From Erwinia aphidicola (GTDB lineage Bacteria > Pseudomonadota > Gammaproteobacteria > Enterobacterales > Enterobacteriaceae), in the NCBI RefSeq assembly GCF_024169515.1, contig NZ_JAMKCQ010000001.1, positions 992,001-1,056,000 of the forward strand: DNA of 64,000 nucleotides. The letters are read 5' to 3'. The stretch's first letter is position 1, and every line of letters begins with the position of its first letter. Positions 34,349 to 46,474 of this stretch are shown here, one piece after another. Position numbers and translations under genes: made by a program. The notes beneath the pieces are model-generated. The model was given only the letters and a program-made list of their open reading frames with translations, was not told the origin of the DNA and searched no databases.

Positions 34349-34372
34349 GGCTGTTAATGCGGCTACGAAGCG

Positions 34373-36322
<1,950 letters not shown>

Positions 36323-36901
36323 TCAGTCCCGGAAGCCCAGGAAATCGATCATTGCGGAGAAATGGCGTTCGAATCCGATAAAAGCATGGTTTCCGCCCTC
36401 TTCTACCGTTTGACGGCAGGCGCTGTAGTAGTCCAGAGCCTGGCGGTAGTCGAGCACTTCATCGCCCGTTTGTTGCAGCAGCCAGATCAAATCCGGCGAC
36501 TCTAACGGGTCAATCTGCATCACTTTTAGATCGTAAATATGGCGAGACTCTAACACATATTGCTGGCCGGTGTATGGGTTCTCATTATTGCCAAGGTAAT
36601 CCGCCAGCAGCTCAAACGGGCGTACCGCCGGGTTCACCACCACCGCAGGCAGCGCAAAGCATTGCGACAGCCAGGTGGCATAATAGCCGCCAAGAGAAGA
36701 GCCAATAATACCCAGCGGTTCGCCCGCCGACTTCATGACAAACTCCTCCAGCAGGGCCGCAGCCTCAGCGGGAAATGCCGGCAGTTGCGGCACATGCAGG
36801 GTAATATTTGGGTGGTGCTGTGCCAGCCACTGTTTAAAGATGGTCGCTTTTGCCGACTGCGGAGAGCTGTTGAAACCGTGCAGATAGAGCAGGGTTGCCA
36901 T
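36323..36901 (-). CDS. yqiA: Esterase YqiA
   Basis: A 192-residue alpha/beta-hydrolase. The nucleophile elbow GSSLGG, the His near the end (GGNHAF) and the N-terminal [10 protein letters not shown] oxyanion-type loop fit the family. E. coli YqiA has esterase activity on palmitoyl-CoA and p-nitrophenyl esters; the natural substrate is unknown. It starts 3 bases after the cpdA stop and ends 54 bases before parE, as in E. coli. Confidence 0.95.
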   Translation of the reverse strand: MATLLYLHGFNSSPQSAKATIFKQWLAQHHPNITLHVPQLPAFPAEAAALLEEFVMKSAGEPLGIIGSSLGGYYATWLSQCFALPAVVVNPAVRPFELLADYLGNNENPYTGQQYVLESRHIYDLKVMQIDPLESPDLIWLLQQTGDEVLDYRQALDYYSACRQTVEEGGNHAFIGFERHFSAMIDFLGFRD

Positions 36902-36904
36902 CGA

Positions 36905-37732
36905 TCAGTATCCTTCTGAGTCGAGATCGGGGTTAAATTTGCGGGTCGCCAGACGCTGAACTTCGGTTTCCAGCCGTCCGTCATCATACAGATCCAGCCA
37001 GCGCCATCCCGGCGCTTCCGCATCAATGGTGAAGTTGGTGCAGTGGGGTTTAAACTGGACGCAGGTGGACGGGCTGGCCAACACGCGCCGTCCGTGCCAG
37101 TCGAGGTCAAGCTCCTGATGAATATGCCCACACAGCAAGGTTTTTGCCAGCGGGTAGCGCTGTAATACCGCATCCAGCATATGCGGATTGCGCAGGCTGT
37201 GCTGATCGAGCCAGGAGCAGCCGGAAGGCAGGGGATGATGGTGCAGCAGTACCAGCGTGTGGCGCTGGGGTTCAGCGGCCAGCGCGCGCTCCAGCCACTC
37301 CAGCTGGTAGTCACTTAACTCGCCGTGCGGGACGCCGAACACCTGGCTGTCCAGCAGCACGATTTGCCAGCGATCGCCCACCAGCACCTGCTTTTCATCG
37401 GCAATACTCGACTCCGCCAGCGTGCTGAACATCGCCGGCTGAAAGTCGTGATTGCCGGGCAGCCAGACGCAGGGAGCCGGCAGGCGAGCAATACCCTCAG
37501 CAAAATGCTGATAGGCTTCGACCGAGTGATCCTGCGCCAGGTCGCCAGTGGCGACAATCAGATCGTAATGACGCTGCCCGGCGGCGATCGCCTCCAGTAC
37601 CGCGTCATAACTGGCCCAGGTGTTCACACCGAGTAACGTTTCGTGTTTACCTGCAAAAAGGTGGGTATCCGTTATCTGTAAAATCCTGACTCTGGACCCA
37701 CTCGCCACAGGAAGTTTTAACAGGCTATCCAA
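36905..37732 (-). CDS. cpdA: 3',5'-cyclic AMP phosphodiesterase CpdA
   Basis: A 275-residue metallophosphatase that hydrolyses cAMP to AMP in the cytosol and so damps CRP signalling. The binuclear metal site is complete: DTHLF, GDLAQD, GNHDFQPA, HHHPLP and GHIHQE. It starts with TTG at 37732 (reading M-D-S-L-L-K), the same unusual start as the E. coli gene, and there is no ATG in register nearby. It lies between yqiB and yqiA. Confidence 0.96.
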   Translation of the reverse strand: MDSLLKLPVASGSRVRILQITDTHLFAGKHETLLGVNTWASYDAVLEAIAAGQRHYDLIVATGDLAQDHSVEAYQHFAEGIARLPAPCVWLPGNHDFQPAMFSTLAESSIADEKQVLVGDRWQIVLLDSQVFGVPHGELSDYQLEWLERALAAEPQRHTLVLLHHHPLPSGCSWLDQHSLRNPHMLDAVLQRYPLAKTLLCGHIHQELDLDWHGRRVLASPSTCVQFKPHCTNFTIDAEAPGWRWLDLYDDGRLETEVQRLATRKFNPDLDSEGY

Positions 37733-37770
37733 TCAAAGTCCTTAACTCGCTCTGAAATTGTCGCAGCGTT

Positions 37771-38193
37771 CTAAAAAACCGGGGCTGCCATTGCGCCATG
37801 GAACAAACAGTAACGCAGCCAGTCCGCAAGAAACTGGTTAATCTGATGCTTTTCATCACGCTGATGCAGCTTTTTATTTGGATAATCATAGCGTGCTTTA
37901 AAGCGGTAGATCTGCTGAGTGGAACACACTTCCGCCACCATCGCGTCATGATACAGGCGAACCGACATCGATGGCAGGCTCCAGTAACTGACGGCCGGTG
38001 CGGTCTGTTTTACCTCAACCAGCGTGGTGTAGCGCGTTGATTCCAGGATAGTTATCTGGTAACTGGCGCCATTAACCTGATACGTCACGGACTCCCCCGC
38101 CTGGTCCTCTTTGGGCAACAGGCGACGCAGTTGCGCAAAATTGGTTTCGCAAACGCGCATCATTTCTGGAAAGTCAGGGACATAACGTTTCAT
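37771..38193 (-). CDS. yqiB: Conserved protein YqiB (DUF1249)
   Basis: A 140-residue protein identical in length and character to E. coli YqiB (DUF1249). Conserved stretches are [25 protein letters not shown] and a [11 protein letters not shown] block before a C-terminal [12 protein letters not shown]. It may be a regulator of the neighbouring nudF/cpdA functions, but this is unproven. The ATG at 38193 shares its A with the nudF TAA stop, so the two are coupled; an ATG five codons upstream lies inside nudF and is less likely. Confidence 0.92.
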   Translation of the reverse strand: MKRYVPDFPEMMRVCETNFAQLRRLLPKEDQAGESVTYQVNGASYQITILESTRYTTLVEVKQTAPAVSYWSLPSMSVRLYHDAMVAEVCSTQQIYRFKARYDYPNKKLHQRDEKHQINQFLADWLRYCLFHGAMAAPVF

Positions 38194-38828
38194 TATTCGG
38201 GGTTCCATTCATCACAAAGCTGTTTATGGTGCAGCTCCAGCCATTGCAAAGCAATGACAGCAGCGGCGTTATCTATTTTCCCCTGTTCCACCCACTGGTA
38301 AGCCTGAGTTCGGCTGACCACATGCACAAGAATATCCTCATTCTCTTCCTCCAGACCGTGGTTTCCCTGCGCCACGCTGGCATCCACTTCTCCCACAAAC
38401 ACCGCAAGGCGTTCTGAGGTTCCTCCCGCGCTGGAGAGGTAGTTAATTATGGGTTTAATGCGCCCGGGAGTCAGCCCGGCTTCTTCCAGCGCTTCGCGTC
38501 TGGCGACCTCTTCCGGCGTTTCACCCGGTTCCATCATCCCCGCCACCAGTTCAAGCACCCACGGCGTTGGGCTGGTGTCGTAAGCGGCGATACGGATCTG
38601 CTCGATTAACACCACTTCGTCGCGCAGCGGATCATAGGGTAGCAGCACTGCGGCATGACCGCGCTCCAAAATTTCTCGTGATACTTCACCACTCATCCCG
38701 CCATTAAACAAGCGGTGACGAAAGCGGTAGCGCTCCAGCGAAAAAAAACCACGATAGAGGGTCTCTCGTGCAATAATTTCTACATCGTTTTTGGTGAAAG
38801 TCACCGGGTATTTGTTACTTGTTGCCAT
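38193..38828 (-). CDS. nudF: ADP-ribose diphosphatase NudF
   Basis: A 211-residue Nudix hydrolase that splits ADP-ribose to AMP and ribose 5-phosphate. The Nudix box G-x5-E-x7-REUxEExGU is perfect, with its core at [20 protein letters not shown]. Dimer-type N-terminal strand swap sequences ([21 protein letters not shown], split at residues 35-55) match the family. It heads the nudF-yqiB-cpdA-yqiA-parE run and is divergent from tolC, with 210 bases of shared upstream region. Confidence 0.96.
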   Translation of the reverse strand: MATSNKYPVTFTKNDVEIIARETLYRGFFSLERYRFRHRLFNGGMSGEVSREILERGHAAVLLPYDPLRDEVVLIEQIRIAAYDTSPTPWVLELVAGMMEPGETPEEVARREALEEAGLTPGRIKPIINYLSSAGGTSERLAVFVGEVDASVAQGNHGLEEENEDILVHVVSRTQAYQWVEQGKIDNAAAVIALQWLELHHKQLCDEWNPE

Positions 38829-39038
38829 AACAACAGCTCCTGTGAAATGGTGGCCAAAACGTAAAATGCAATCGTAATCCGCCTGATGTCTGGTTCTTAA
38901 TGAAATATTTAAGTAAATTAAGGCAGGATGGCACTTTCAGCCAACTTACCTTCTCGGAACTCTCTGCTATCATCGGCGATAATTTTTGGCTTACGTCAGC
39001 GCTACCATAGCAATTTTGCTGCACTACAAGGAATGCAA

Positions 39039-40502
39039 ATGAACAAACTGCTCCCTTTACTCATCGGTCTGAGCCTGGGCGGCTTCAGTGTTGCCAGCCA
39101 GGCTGAGAACCTGCTGCAGGTGTATCAGCAGGCTCGTTTATCCAATCCTGACCTTCGTAGCTCAGCAGCCGATCGTGATGCGGCATTTGAGAAGATTAAT
39201 GAAGCACGTAGCCCGCTGTTACCTCAGCTGGGACTGGGTGCCGACTACAGCTACAACAACGGCTACCGCGACGCGCGCGATTCGAACAGCACCTCGAAAA
39301 GCACCTCACTGCAGCTGACTCAGACCATTTTTGATATGTCAAAATGGCGCGCGCTGACCCTGCAGGAAAAAACCGCCGGGATTCAGGATGTCACTTATCA
39401 GACCGCGCAGCAAACGCTGATCCTCAACACCGCGACAGCGTATTTCAACGTGCTGAATGCGATTGATACCCTCTCCTACACCGAAGCGCAGAAACAGTCG
39501 ATCTACCGTGAACTGGATCAGACCACTCAGCGCTTTAACGTGGGCCTGGTCGCCATCACCGACGTGCAGAATGCGCGCTCACAGTACGACACCGTGCTGG
39601 CCAACGAAGTGACGGCGCGTAACGATCTTGATAACGCGGTTGAAACGCTGCGCCAGGTGACCGGGAATTACTACCCGAGCCTCGCCTCGCTTAACGTTGA
39701 TAACTTCAAAACCGAGAAGCCACAGCCGGTTAACGCGCTGCTGAAAGAGGCCGAGAGCCGCAACCTCAGCCTGCTCTCTGCCCGTCTGTCGCAAGACCTG
39801 GCGCGTGAGCAGATCCGCTCTGCGGAAACTGGCCATATGCCAACCGTAGACCTGACCGCGTCAACCGGTTTGTCGAACAACCGTTACAGCGGCGACCGCG
39901 CCACCAATAACGACAACATCAGCGGTAGCAACCAGGTTGGCTTAAGCTTCAACCTGCCGCTGTACAGCGGCGGCTCGGTGTCGTCACAGGTGAAGCAGGC
40001 GCAGTATGCGTTTGTGGCAGCCAGCGAGCAGCTGGAAGGCGCGCACCGCTCCGCCGTGCAGACCGTCCGCTCCTCGTTTAACAACGTGAATGCCTCCATC
40101 AGCAGCATCGAAGCGTACAAGCAGGCCGTGGTTTCTGCCCAGAGCTCGCTGGATGCAATGGAAGCGGGTTACTCCGTAGGTACCCGTACCATCGTTGACG
40201 TGCTGGATGCGACCACCACGCTGTATGACGCAAAGCAGAAGCTGGCTAACGCCCGCTACAGCTATATGATCAACCAGCTGAACATCAAATCTGCGCTCGG
40301 TACGCTGAACGAGCAGGATCTGGCGACGCTGAATAATCATCTGGGCAAGGATATCAATACCTCACCGGAAGCTGTGGCACCAGAAAATCCACAGCAGGTT
40401 GCCCGCGTCGACGGCAATGAAAGCGCCCCGGCCGCGCGCCAGGCAGCAGCCACCAGCCGCCCGGCAGCAAACCGCAGCAGCGGCAATCCTTTCAGTCAGT
40501 AA
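39039..40502 (+). CDS. tolC: Outer membrane efflux channel TolC
   Basis: TolC, 487 residues, the trimeric channel-tunnel used by AcrAB-type pumps and type I secretion. A signal peptide ending in ASQA is followed by ENLLQVYQQARLSNPDLR, the two internally repeated halves of the OEP family (strand/helix repeats near 1-220 and 220-430), and a disordered Ala/Pro/Ser-rich tail. The ATG at 39039 has AAGGA 6 bases upstream; the frame is open 37 codons further but without support. A good terminator follows. Confidence 0.97.
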   Translation: MNKLLPLLIGLSLGGFSVASQAENLLQVYQQARLSNPDLRSSAADRDAAFEKINEARSPLLPQLGLGADYSYNNGYRDARDSNSTSKSTSLQLTQTIFDMSKWRALTLQEKTAGIQDVTYQTAQQTLILNTATAYFNVLNAIDTLSYTEAQKQSIYRELDQTTQRFNVGLVAITDVQNARSQYDTVLANEVTARNDLDNAVETLRQVTGNYYPSLASLNVDNFKTEKPQPVNALLKEAESRNLSLLSARLSQDLAREQIRSAETGHMPTVDLTASTGLSNNRYSGDRATNNDNISGSNQVGLSFNLPLYSGGSVSSQVKQAQYAFVAASEQLEGAHRSAVQTVRSSFNNVNASISSIEAYKQAVVSAQSSLDAMEAGYSVGTRTIVDVLDATTTLYDAKQKLANARYSYMINQLNIKSALGTLNEQDLATLNNHLGKDINTSPEAVAPENPQQVARVDGNESAPAARQAAATSRPAANRSSGNPFSQ

Positions 40503-40510
40503 TCTCCCCG

Positions 40511-40540
40511 CGGGGCAGCCAACGCTGCCCCGTTTTATTT
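40511..40540 (+). terminator. tolC rho-independent terminator
   Basis: Perfect 9-bp stem CGGGGCAGC (40511-40519) and GCTGCCCCG (40524-40532) with a CAAC loop and TTTTATTT after it, 8 bases beyond the tolC stop. Confidence 0.92.
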
Positions 40541-40681
40541 CGATCCCACCTGTCTTAACCTCTCCTTCACAATCAAACGTATAGCTAAGTAAAGATCCCC
40601 GGTCTGTCACGCCTCATCGCTTCATTTTTCACCGCTATTCCCCTATCCTATGCACTACCTTTGGGCACAGGACGAAAAGTG

Positions 40682-41347
40682 ATGAAACGGACTAAACAGA
40701 TTAATCATGCCTCCTTTCGCAAAAGCTGGAGCGCACGCCATTTAACGCCGGTGGCGCTGGCGGTTACCGCCGTATTTATGCTGGCCGGTTGTGAGCAGTC
40801 AGACGAGACCGTCTCGACTTATATGAACGCCGATGACTGTTCGAGCGCCAACCCGGGCAAGAGCGAGCAGTGCACCACGGCCTATAACAAAGCTAAAGAA
40901 GAGGCGGTGAAAACCGCACCGAAATATGCCACCCGCGAAGACTGCGTGGCGGAATTCGGTGAAGGCCAGTGTCAGCAGGCTCCGGCTCAGGCTGGCGTGG
41001 GCACCACCAATGCTGAATCTCAGTCCAGCGGCAGCTTCTGGATGCCGCTGATGGCCGGTTACATGATGGGCCGCATGATGGGCGGCGGTATGGGCCAGCA
41101 GCAGCCGCTGTTCTCCTCTAAAAACCCAGCCAGCCCGGCCAACGGCAAATTCGTTGATGCCAGCGGCAAAAGCTACGGCGCAGCTACCCCTGGCCGTACC
41201 ATGACGGTGCCTAAATCCGCCATGGCACCAAAACCTGCCACTACCAGCACCGTAATGCGCGGCGGCTTTGGTGAAAGCGTTGCCAAGCAGACCAGCATGT
41301 CACGCAGCAGCGCGGCTTCCGGCTCCAGCCGCAGCTTTGGGGGCTAA
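40682..41347 (+). CDS. ygiB: Lipoprotein-like protein YgiB (DUF1190)
   Basis: A 221-residue exported protein matching E. coli YgiB (UPF0441, DUF1190). After a basic N-terminus a hydrophobic segment ends in MLAGC, a lipobox, so it is probably a lipoprotein. [18 protein letters not shown] and a Met/Gly-rich [20 protein letters not shown] stretch follow, then a Ser/Thr/Ala-rich C-terminus with [11 protein letters not shown]. The function is unknown; it is linked to ygiC (6-base gap) and to tolC across enterobacteria. The Met at 40682 rather than 40661 fits the family. Confidence 0.93.
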   Translation: MKRTKQINHASFRKSWSARHLTPVALAVTAVFMLAGCEQSDETVSTYMNADDCSSANPGKSEQCTTAYNKAKEEAVKTAPKYATREDCVAEFGEGQCQQAPAQAGVGTTNAESQSSGSFWMPLMAGYMMGRMMGGGMGQQQPLFSSKNPASPANGKFVDASGKSYGAATPGRTMTVPKSAMAPKPATTSTVMRGGFGESVAKQTSMSRSSAASGSSRSFGG

Positions 41348-41353
41348 TCGCTG

Positions 41354-42514
41354 ATGAAGCGTATTGCCATCACTGAACGCCCAGGCTGGCGGGAAAAGGC
41401 CACGGAGTTTGGTTTTCGTTTTCACACCATGCACGGCGAGCCGTACTGGTGTGAAGATGCCTATTACCAGTTCACCTTAGAGCAGATTGAAACGCTGGAA
41501 GATGTCACCAGCGAGCTGCATCAGATGTGCCTGCAGGCGGTGGAGATGGTGGTCGGCAGCGACGAGCTGCTGGAGAAGTTTCGCATCCCCAAACACACCT
41601 GGGATTTCGTGCGCGAGTCGTGGAAAAGCGGCCAGCCGTCGCTCTACTCCCGCCTCGATCTCGCCTGGGATGGTGTGACGCCGCCTAAGCTGCTGGAAAA
41701 CAACGCGGATACGCCAACTTCGCTGTATGAAGCGGCCTTTTTCCAGTGGCTGTGGCTGGAAGATCAGCTGAACGCCGGCCAGCTGCCGGTCGGCAGCGAC
41801 CAGTTTAACAGCCTGCAGGAGAAGCTGATCGAGCGCTTCGCCGAGCTGCACCAGCAGCACGGATTCAGCTGGCTGCACTTCGCCTGCTGCCGCGATACCG
41901 ATGAAGATCGCGGCACGGTGCAGTATCTGCAGGATTGCGCTACCGAAGCGGGCCTGCCGAGCGAATTCCTCTATATGGATGAGATTGGCCTCGGCGAGAA
42001 AGGGCAGTTCACCGATCAGCATGACCAGGTGATCGCCAATCTGTTCAAACTCTACCCGTGGGAATTTATGCTGCGCGAGGTGTTCTCCACCAAGCTGGCC
42101 GATGCGGGCGTGCGCTGGCTGGAGCCGGGTTGGAAGAGCATTATTTCTAATAAAGCGCTGCTGCCGCTGCTGTGGAAGATGTTCCCGGATCACCCCAATC
42201 TGTTACCCGCCTACTTTGCCGAAGACAACGTGCCGCACATGGATAAATACGTGGTGAAGCCGCTGTTCTCCCGTGAAGGCGCGAATATTCGCATTGTGGA
42301 AAACGGTCAGGAGATTGCCCGCGTTGACGGTCCGTACGGTGAGGAAGGAATGATCGTACAGCAGTTCCATCCGCTGCCGAAGTTTGGCGATAGCTATACG
42401 CTGATTGGTTCATGGCTGATCAACGATCAGCCAGCAGGAATTGGTCTGCGCGAGGATCGCGACTTGATCACCCAGGATCTGTCACGATTTTATCCGCACG
42501 CGTTTATCGAGTAA
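41354..42514 (+). CDS. ygiC: Glutathionylspermidine synthase-like ATP-grasp ligase YgiC
   Basis: A 386-residue ATP-grasp enzyme similar to the synthetase domain of glutathionylspermidine synthetase, expected to join a carboxylate and an amine with ATP. Family landmarks are [19 protein letters not shown] near residues 17-35, [20 protein letters not shown] near 113-132, [20 protein letters not shown] stretch near 234-250, and [13 protein letters not shown] near the nucleotide site. E. coli YgiC did not show glutathionylspermidine synthetase activity, so the substrate pair is unknown. Confidence 0.94.
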   Translation: MKRIAITERPGWREKATEFGFRFHTMHGEPYWCEDAYYQFTLEQIETLEDVTSELHQMCLQAVEMVVGSDELLEKFRIPKHTWDFVRESWKSGQPSLYSRLDLAWDGVTPPKLLENNADTPTSLYEAAFFQWLWLEDQLNAGQLPVGSDQFNSLQEKLIERFAELHQQHGFSWLHFACCRDTDEDRGTVQYLQDCATEAGLPSEFLYMDEIGLGEKGQFTDQHDQVIANLFKLYPWEFMLREVFSTKLADAGVRWLEPGWKSIISNKALLPLLWKMFPDHPNLLPAYFAEDNVPHMDKYVVKPLFSREGANIRIVENGQEIARVDGPYGEEGMIVQQFHPLPKFGDSYTLIGSWLINDQPAGIGLREDRDLITQDLSRFYPHAFIE

Positions 42515-42524
42515 TCGCGTAAAC

Positions 42525-42544
42525 GGGCGAGGCATGCCTCGCCC
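42525..42544. repeat. 20-bp perfect palindrome after ygiC
   Basis: GGGCGAGGCATGCCTCGCCC is its own reverse complement. It lies between the convergent ygiC and ygiD genes. Diverged copies lie at 54968-54987 (two mismatches) and 55062-55081, so it is a repeat family and not just a local terminator; there is no T-run. Confidence 0.8.
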
Positions 42545-42550
42545 CTTCAA

Positions 42551-43336
42551 TCATCCCACCTGCACCGACAACATACTTAACGACCCCATCACAATCCCGT
42601 CCACCGGGATCGCTATCGCCTCGCCCGCGGCGCGTGCGCCCAGCACATACAGCAACGGCAGATAGTGCTCCGGCGTCGGGTTCGACAAGGCGGCGCCTTC
42701 ATGCTGCATAAAGTTCACCAGCGGATGCTGCGCTGACTCTCCTTCCCAGCTCAGATTATCGCGCACGTACTGATTGAACGATTCCGCCCAGGGATAGGCT
42801 GCGGCATCGCCGCCCCAGCGCACCATGCGCAGGTTGTGCACCACGTTACCGCTGGCCACGATCATGATGCCCTGTTCGCGCAGCGCCGCCAGCTTGCGAC
42901 CCAGCTCAAAGTGGTAAGCAGGCGGCCTGGTGCCGTCAACGCTCAGCTGCACGACCGGAATATCGGCATCGGGATACATCTTGATCAGCACGCCCCAGGA
43001 GCCGTGGTCAAAACCCCACTCGCGGTCGAGTTCTACCGCTACCGGAGCCAGCGCATCGGCAACCTGCTGTGCCAGCGCGGGCGAGCCCGGTGCCGGATAG
43101 TGGGTATCGAACAGCGCCTGCGGGAAACCGCCGAAGTCATGGATAGTGCGCGGTTTCTCCATCGCGGTGACTGCGGTGCCACGCGTGTACCAGTGTGCGG
43201 AAACCGCAATAATCGCTTTCGGGCGCGGCAGCGTTTTACCCAGCTCACGCCAGGTTTCAGTGTAGATATTCTCTTCCAGCACGTTCATCGGGCTGCCGTG
43301 TCCAAGGAAAAGCGCGGGCATACGTGAGTGGCTCAT
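42551..43336 (-). CDS. ygiD: 4,5-DOPA extradiol dioxygenase YgiD
   Basis: A 261-residue extradiol ring-cleaving dioxygenase of the LigB family. Zinc/iron ligands are visible as LGHGSPMN, SAHWYTRG and NPTPEHYLPLL, with GFDHGSWGVL and ASGNVVHNL. E. coli YgiD opens L-DOPA between C-4 and C-5 to betalamic acid in vitro. It is about ten residues shorter at the N-terminus than the E. coli annotation, which starts further upstream. In E. coli zupT follows; here the next gene is ribB. Confidence 0.95.
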   Translation of the reverse strand: MSHSRMPALFLGHGSPMNVLEENIYTETWRELGKTLPRPKAIIAVSAHWYTRGTAVTAMEKPRTIHDFGGFPQALFDTHYPAPGSPALAQQVADALAPVAVELDREWGFDHGSWGVLIKMYPDADIPVVQLSVDGTRPPAYHFELGRKLAALREQGIMIVASGNVVHNLRMVRWGGDAAAYPWAESFNQYVRDNLSWEGESAQHPLVNFMQHEGAALSNPTPEHYLPLLYVLGARAAGEAIAIPVDGIVMGSLSMLSVQVG

Positions 43337-43466
43337 GTTAAAACTCCAGGCAATATTGTGCTCAATGACGCCTACATTACGCGCTTTATTTCACGGATGA
43401 ACCTGGATAAGCCTGACGGAGATATTCAGAAAATTTGAAGGGGAAAAACGGGAAGGAGAAGATTAG

Positions 43467-43489
43467 CAGGGCCGGATAAACCGGCCCTG
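43467..43489 (-). terminator. Hairpin after ribB
   Basis: CAGGGCCGG (43467-43475) and CCGGCCCTG (43481-43489) form a perfect 9-bp stem with a 5-base loop, 6 bases beyond the ribB stop. The minus-strand continuation is CTAATCTTCT, a weak U tract, so it likely terminates ribB. Confidence 0.7.
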
Positions 43490-43495
43490 AAGGGC

Positions 43496-44152
43496 TTAAC
43501 TGGCCTGACGCGTCTCGTGACTGCGGCGGTAAGCCACCAGGTCTTCGATGGTCACAACCGGCATGTCGTGCTGCTTAGCAAACACGATAGCTTCAGGGGC
43601 ATGCGCCATTGAGCCATCGTCGTTAGTCAGCTCACACAGCACGCCCGCAGGCTTAAAGCCGGCCAGCGTCACCAGGTCAATGGTCGCTTCGGTGTGGCCG
43701 CCACGGGTCAGCACGCCGCCAGCACGGCCGCGCAGCGGGAATACATGGCCAGGGCGATTCAGATCGCTCGGCTTAGTATCATCGGCAATCGCGGTGCGGA
43801 TGGTAGTCAGGCGGTCAGTAGCTGAAACGCCGGTGGTGACGCCTTTGGCGGCTTCGATAGTCACGGTAAAACCCGTACCGTAAGCGCTGGTGTTGTCCTG
43901 CACCATCATCGGCAGCTCAAGCTCCTGCAGACGCTGTTCGGTCAGACACAGGCAAACAATACCGCTGCCGTGACGGATGGTCAGCGCCATCTGCTCAACG
44001 GTCATGGTTTCCGCGGCGAAGATCATATCGCCTTCGTTCTCACGATCTTCATCGTCTAAAACCATCACACCGCGGCCAGCGCGCAGCGCTTCGATAGCAC
44101 GGGTTACACGCTGTTCAGGCGTGCCAAATTCAGAAAGTAGCGACTGATTCAT
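43496..44152 (-). CDS. ribB: 3,4-dihydroxy-2-butanone-4-phosphate synthase RibB
   Basis: A 218-residue riboflavin-pathway enzyme that turns ribulose 5-phosphate into formate and the four-carbon unit of lumazine. The [10 protein letters not shown] acidic active-site loop, [27 protein letters not shown] and the C-terminal [15 protein letters not shown] are all in place. It is monofunctional, without a RibA domain, as in other Enterobacterales. An FMN riboswitch lies in its leader. Confidence 0.97.
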   Translation of the reverse strand: MNQSLLSEFGTPEQRVTRAIEALRAGRGVMVLDDEDRENEGDMIFAAETMTVEQMALTIRHGSGIVCLCLTEQRLQELELPMMVQDNTSAYGTGFTVTIEAAKGVTTGVSATDRLTTIRTAIADDTKPSDLNRPGHVFPLRGRAGGVLTRGGHTEATIDLVTLAGFKPAGVLCELTNDDGSMAHAPEAIVFAKQHDMPVVTIEDLVAYRRSHETRQAS

Positions 44153-44261
44153 GGTAAAAAAACCTTAATTAATTTATGGGTTACCAGAACCAGGGCGTGC
44201 TTAGGAGTGTCATGCAGTGACAAAAAATAACGCGAGGCAGGCAAAAGCCCGACAAGATTCG

Positions 44262-44406
44262 TTACTCTCTCCCATCCGGACTCTAACCGTCGGCCCCGGA
44301 ATCACACCGGGTCTGCTGTCCTTCAGAATTGCTCCTGAAGCGCTCGCGGGCTTTCAGCGTCAGCTGATTTACCGCCGGTGGGGAATTTCGCCCCGCCCTG
44401 AGAATA
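44262..44406 (-). promoter_or_regulatory. FMN riboswitch (RFN element) of ribB
   Basis: On the minus strand the RFN landmarks run in order: TTCTCAGGGCGGGGCGAAA, TCCCCACCGGCGGT, a variable GCCCGCGAGCGC arm, TTCTGAAGGACAGCAGACCCGG, TGTGATTCCGGGGCCGACGG, TTAGAGTCCGGATGGGAGAGAG. It lies 110 bases before the ribB ATG and represses ribB when FMN is plentiful. Some of these are partly paired segments of the five-arm junction. Confidence 0.95.
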
Positions 44407-44570
44407 AGCAAAAACATCATAACGCTGAAAAAGTAGCAGAGCAACGAACAAAAACATCAAATAGATTGTCAGCAGATGACTAAGGCATTTCCTGTTTATT
44501 CATTTCAGGTTTAACCTTTTAGCGTCAGGGATTACACTAAGGTAAAACCCGCTGCTACCAGGAAGCCGCT

Positions 44571-44903
44571 ATGATCGACGCAAAAAAAATTGAACAACTG
44601 GCCCGTCAGGTCCATGACTCCATGCCGAAAGGGATCCGCGAGCTGGGTGATGATGTGGAGAAGAAAATTCGCCAGACATTACAGGCGCAGTTAACCCGTC
44701 TGGACGTGGTGAATCGCGAAGAGTTTGATGTGCAGACTCAGGTGCTGCTGCGCACGCGTGAGAAACTGGCCGCGCTGGAACAACGCCTGGCCGAGCTGGA
44801 AGCGAAAGTGGCACAGCCTGCTACAGCTGCAACGCCAGCGGTTTCTGCAACACCAGCGACCTCTGCAACAGCGGCCACCAGCGAGCCGAAAGCGCCAAAC
44901 TGA
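44571..44903 (+). CDS. ubiK: Ubiquinone biosynthesis accessory factor UbiK (YqiC)
   Basis: A 110-residue coiled-coil protein that binds UbiJ and helps late aerobic ubiquinone synthesis. The conserved N-terminal helix ([19 protein letters not shown]) and the [22 protein letters not shown] coiled coil are clear. The C-terminal tail ([15 protein letters not shown] and neighbours) is a low-complexity Ala/Thr/Pro run, making it about 14 residues longer than the E. coli protein. It is divergent from ribB and convergent with hldE. Confidence 0.93.
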   Translation: MIDAKKIEQLARQVHDSMPKGIRELGDDVEKKIRQTLQAQLTRLDVVNREEFDVQTQVLLRTREKLAALEQRLAELEAKVAQPATAATPAVSATPATSATAATSEPKAPN

Positions 44904-44914
44904 GTGAGTTAAGC

Positions 44915-44934
44915 GGCTGCCCGCAAGGGCAGCC
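44915..44934. terminator. Hairpin between ubiK and hldE
   Basis: GGCTGCCC (44915-44922) and GGGCAGCC (44927-44934) form a perfect 8-bp stem with a GCAA tetraloop in the 39-base gap between two convergent genes. There is no T-run on either side, so strength is uncertain. Confidence 0.6.
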
Positions 44935-44942
44935 GACAGCCA

Positions 44943-46379
44943 TCAGCTTTTACCGGTGCCTGAAATAATTGTCTTGATGATATTACTGGTTGAAATACCG
45001 TCTTCGAAGTTCAGCACCCGCACGTCACCGCCGTTAGCCCATACTTCTTTACTGCCCGCGATATCTTCCGGCTTATAGTCCCCGCCTTTCACCAGCAGGT
45101 CCGGCAGCACTTCAGCAATCACCCGCTGTGGCGTGTCCTCTTCAAAACCGATGACCCAGTCCACGGCTTCCAGCGCACCCAGCACGATCATACGATTGAC
45201 CAGCGGGTTTACGGGGCGCGTTTCGCCCTTCAGGCGACGGGTTGAAGCATCGCTGTTGACCGCCACAATCAGGCGATCCCCCAGCTTACGCGCATTGGCA
45301 AGATAGGAGACGTGCCCCGCGTGCAGAATGTCGAACACGCCGTTGGTCATCACCACTTTCTCGCCGCGCTGGCGCGCCTTGGCGACTTCAGCAATCAGCT
45401 GTGCTTCATCCATCACGCCAAAGCCGGATTCAGGGCGCGCATGAATGGCGTTCTCCAGCTCAACCGGGGAAACCGTCGAGGTCCCCAATTTACCGACCAC
45501 CACGCCCGCCGCGGCATTCGCCAGGAAGCAGCTCTCTTCCAGCGTATTGCCTGCCGCCAGCGCAGCCGCCAGTACGCCAATCACCGTATCACCGGCACCG
45601 GTAACGTCGAACACTTCCTGCGCCTGGGTTGGCATATGGAACGGCTCTTTGCCCGGCTGCAGCAGCGTCATACCGTGCTCGGAACGCGTGACCAGCAGCG
45701 CCGACAGGCCGTGCTGCTGCATCAGTGCCGTACCGCGCTCGACGATATCCGCTTCGCTTTTACATTTGCCCACCACCGCTTCGAACTCGGAGAGGTTTGG
45801 CGTCAGCAGCGTTGCACCGTGATAACGTGAGAAATCAGTCCCTTTCGGGTCGACCAGCACCGGTACGCCCGCTTCGCGTGCCAGCGCGATCATGGTTTCA
45901 ACGCTGGCCAGCGCGCCTTTGGCGTAGTCAGACAGCACCAGCGCACCAATTTTCGGCAGCGCCTCACGGATGCGCTCGTGCATTGGCTCCGGATTAACCC
46001 CGTCAAAGCCCTCTTCAAAATCGAGGCGGATCAGCTGCTGGCTGCGTGACAGCACGCGCAGTTTGGTGATGGTTGGATGCGTCGGCACCGCCACAAAATC
46101 ACACCGCACGTTCACCCCGGCCAGGGTCGCGCTCAGCGCCTGCGCGGCTTCATCAATCCCGGTCAGGCCCACCAGACGCGAACCGGCACCGAGAGAAGCG
46201 ATATTCATCGCCACGTTGGCCGCGCCTCCCGGGCGCTCCTCCACATGGTCCACTTTGACCACCGGCACCGGGGCCTCTGGGGAGATGCGACTGGTTGGGC
46301 CGTGCCAGTAGCGATCCAGCATCACATCGCCAACCACCAGAACACCCGCGCGCGAAAAATCGGGCAGTGTAATTTTCAT
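44943..46379 (-). CDS. hldE: Bifunctional heptose 7-phosphate kinase / heptose 1-phosphate adenylyltransferase HldE
   Basis: A 478-residue LPS inner-core enzyme that makes ADP-heptose. The N-terminal ribokinase-type domain (to about residue 318) has [33 protein letters not shown] and the catalytic DVTGAGDT. The C-terminal nucleotidyltransferase domain (from about 340) has [16 protein letters not shown], with the HxGH motif, and [12 protein letters not shown] 46379 matches the E. coli start. It is the last gene of the ygiF-glnE-hldE run. Confidence 0.97.
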   Translation of the reverse strand: MKITLPDFSRAGVLVVGDVMLDRYWHGPTSRISPEAPVPVVKVDHVEERPGGAANVAMNIASLGAGSRLVGLTGIDEAAQALSATLAGVNVRCDFVAVPTHPTITKLRVLSRSQQLIRLDFEEGFDGVNPEPMHERIREALPKIGALVLSDYAKGALASVETMIALAREAGVPVLVDPKGTDFSRYHGATLLTPNLSEFEAVVGKCKSEADIVERGTALMQQHGLSALLVTRSEHGMTLLQPGKEPFHMPTQAQEVFDVTGAGDTVIGVLAAALAAGNTLEESCFLANAAAGVVVGKLGTSTVSPVELENAIHARPESGFGVMDEAQLIAEVAKARQRGEKVVMTNGVFDILHAGHVSYLANARKLGDRLIVAVNSDASTRRLKGETRPVNPLVNRMIVLGALEAVDWVIGFEEDTPQRVIAEVLPDLLVKGGDYKPEDIAGSKEVWANGGDVRVLNFEDGISTSNIIKTIISGTGKS

Positions 46380-46474
46380 TCCAGACACTCCAGACTGCAG
46401 TTTAAACAGGAAAAATTATGCGCGCGATGATAGCACAACTTGCTGCTGACCATCATCACGCGCCGAACACCCAC

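Noticed and set aside
43337..43495. zupT between ygiD and ribB as in E. coli
   Set aside because: Only 159 bases separate the two genes and they contain just a terminator hairpin and spacer.
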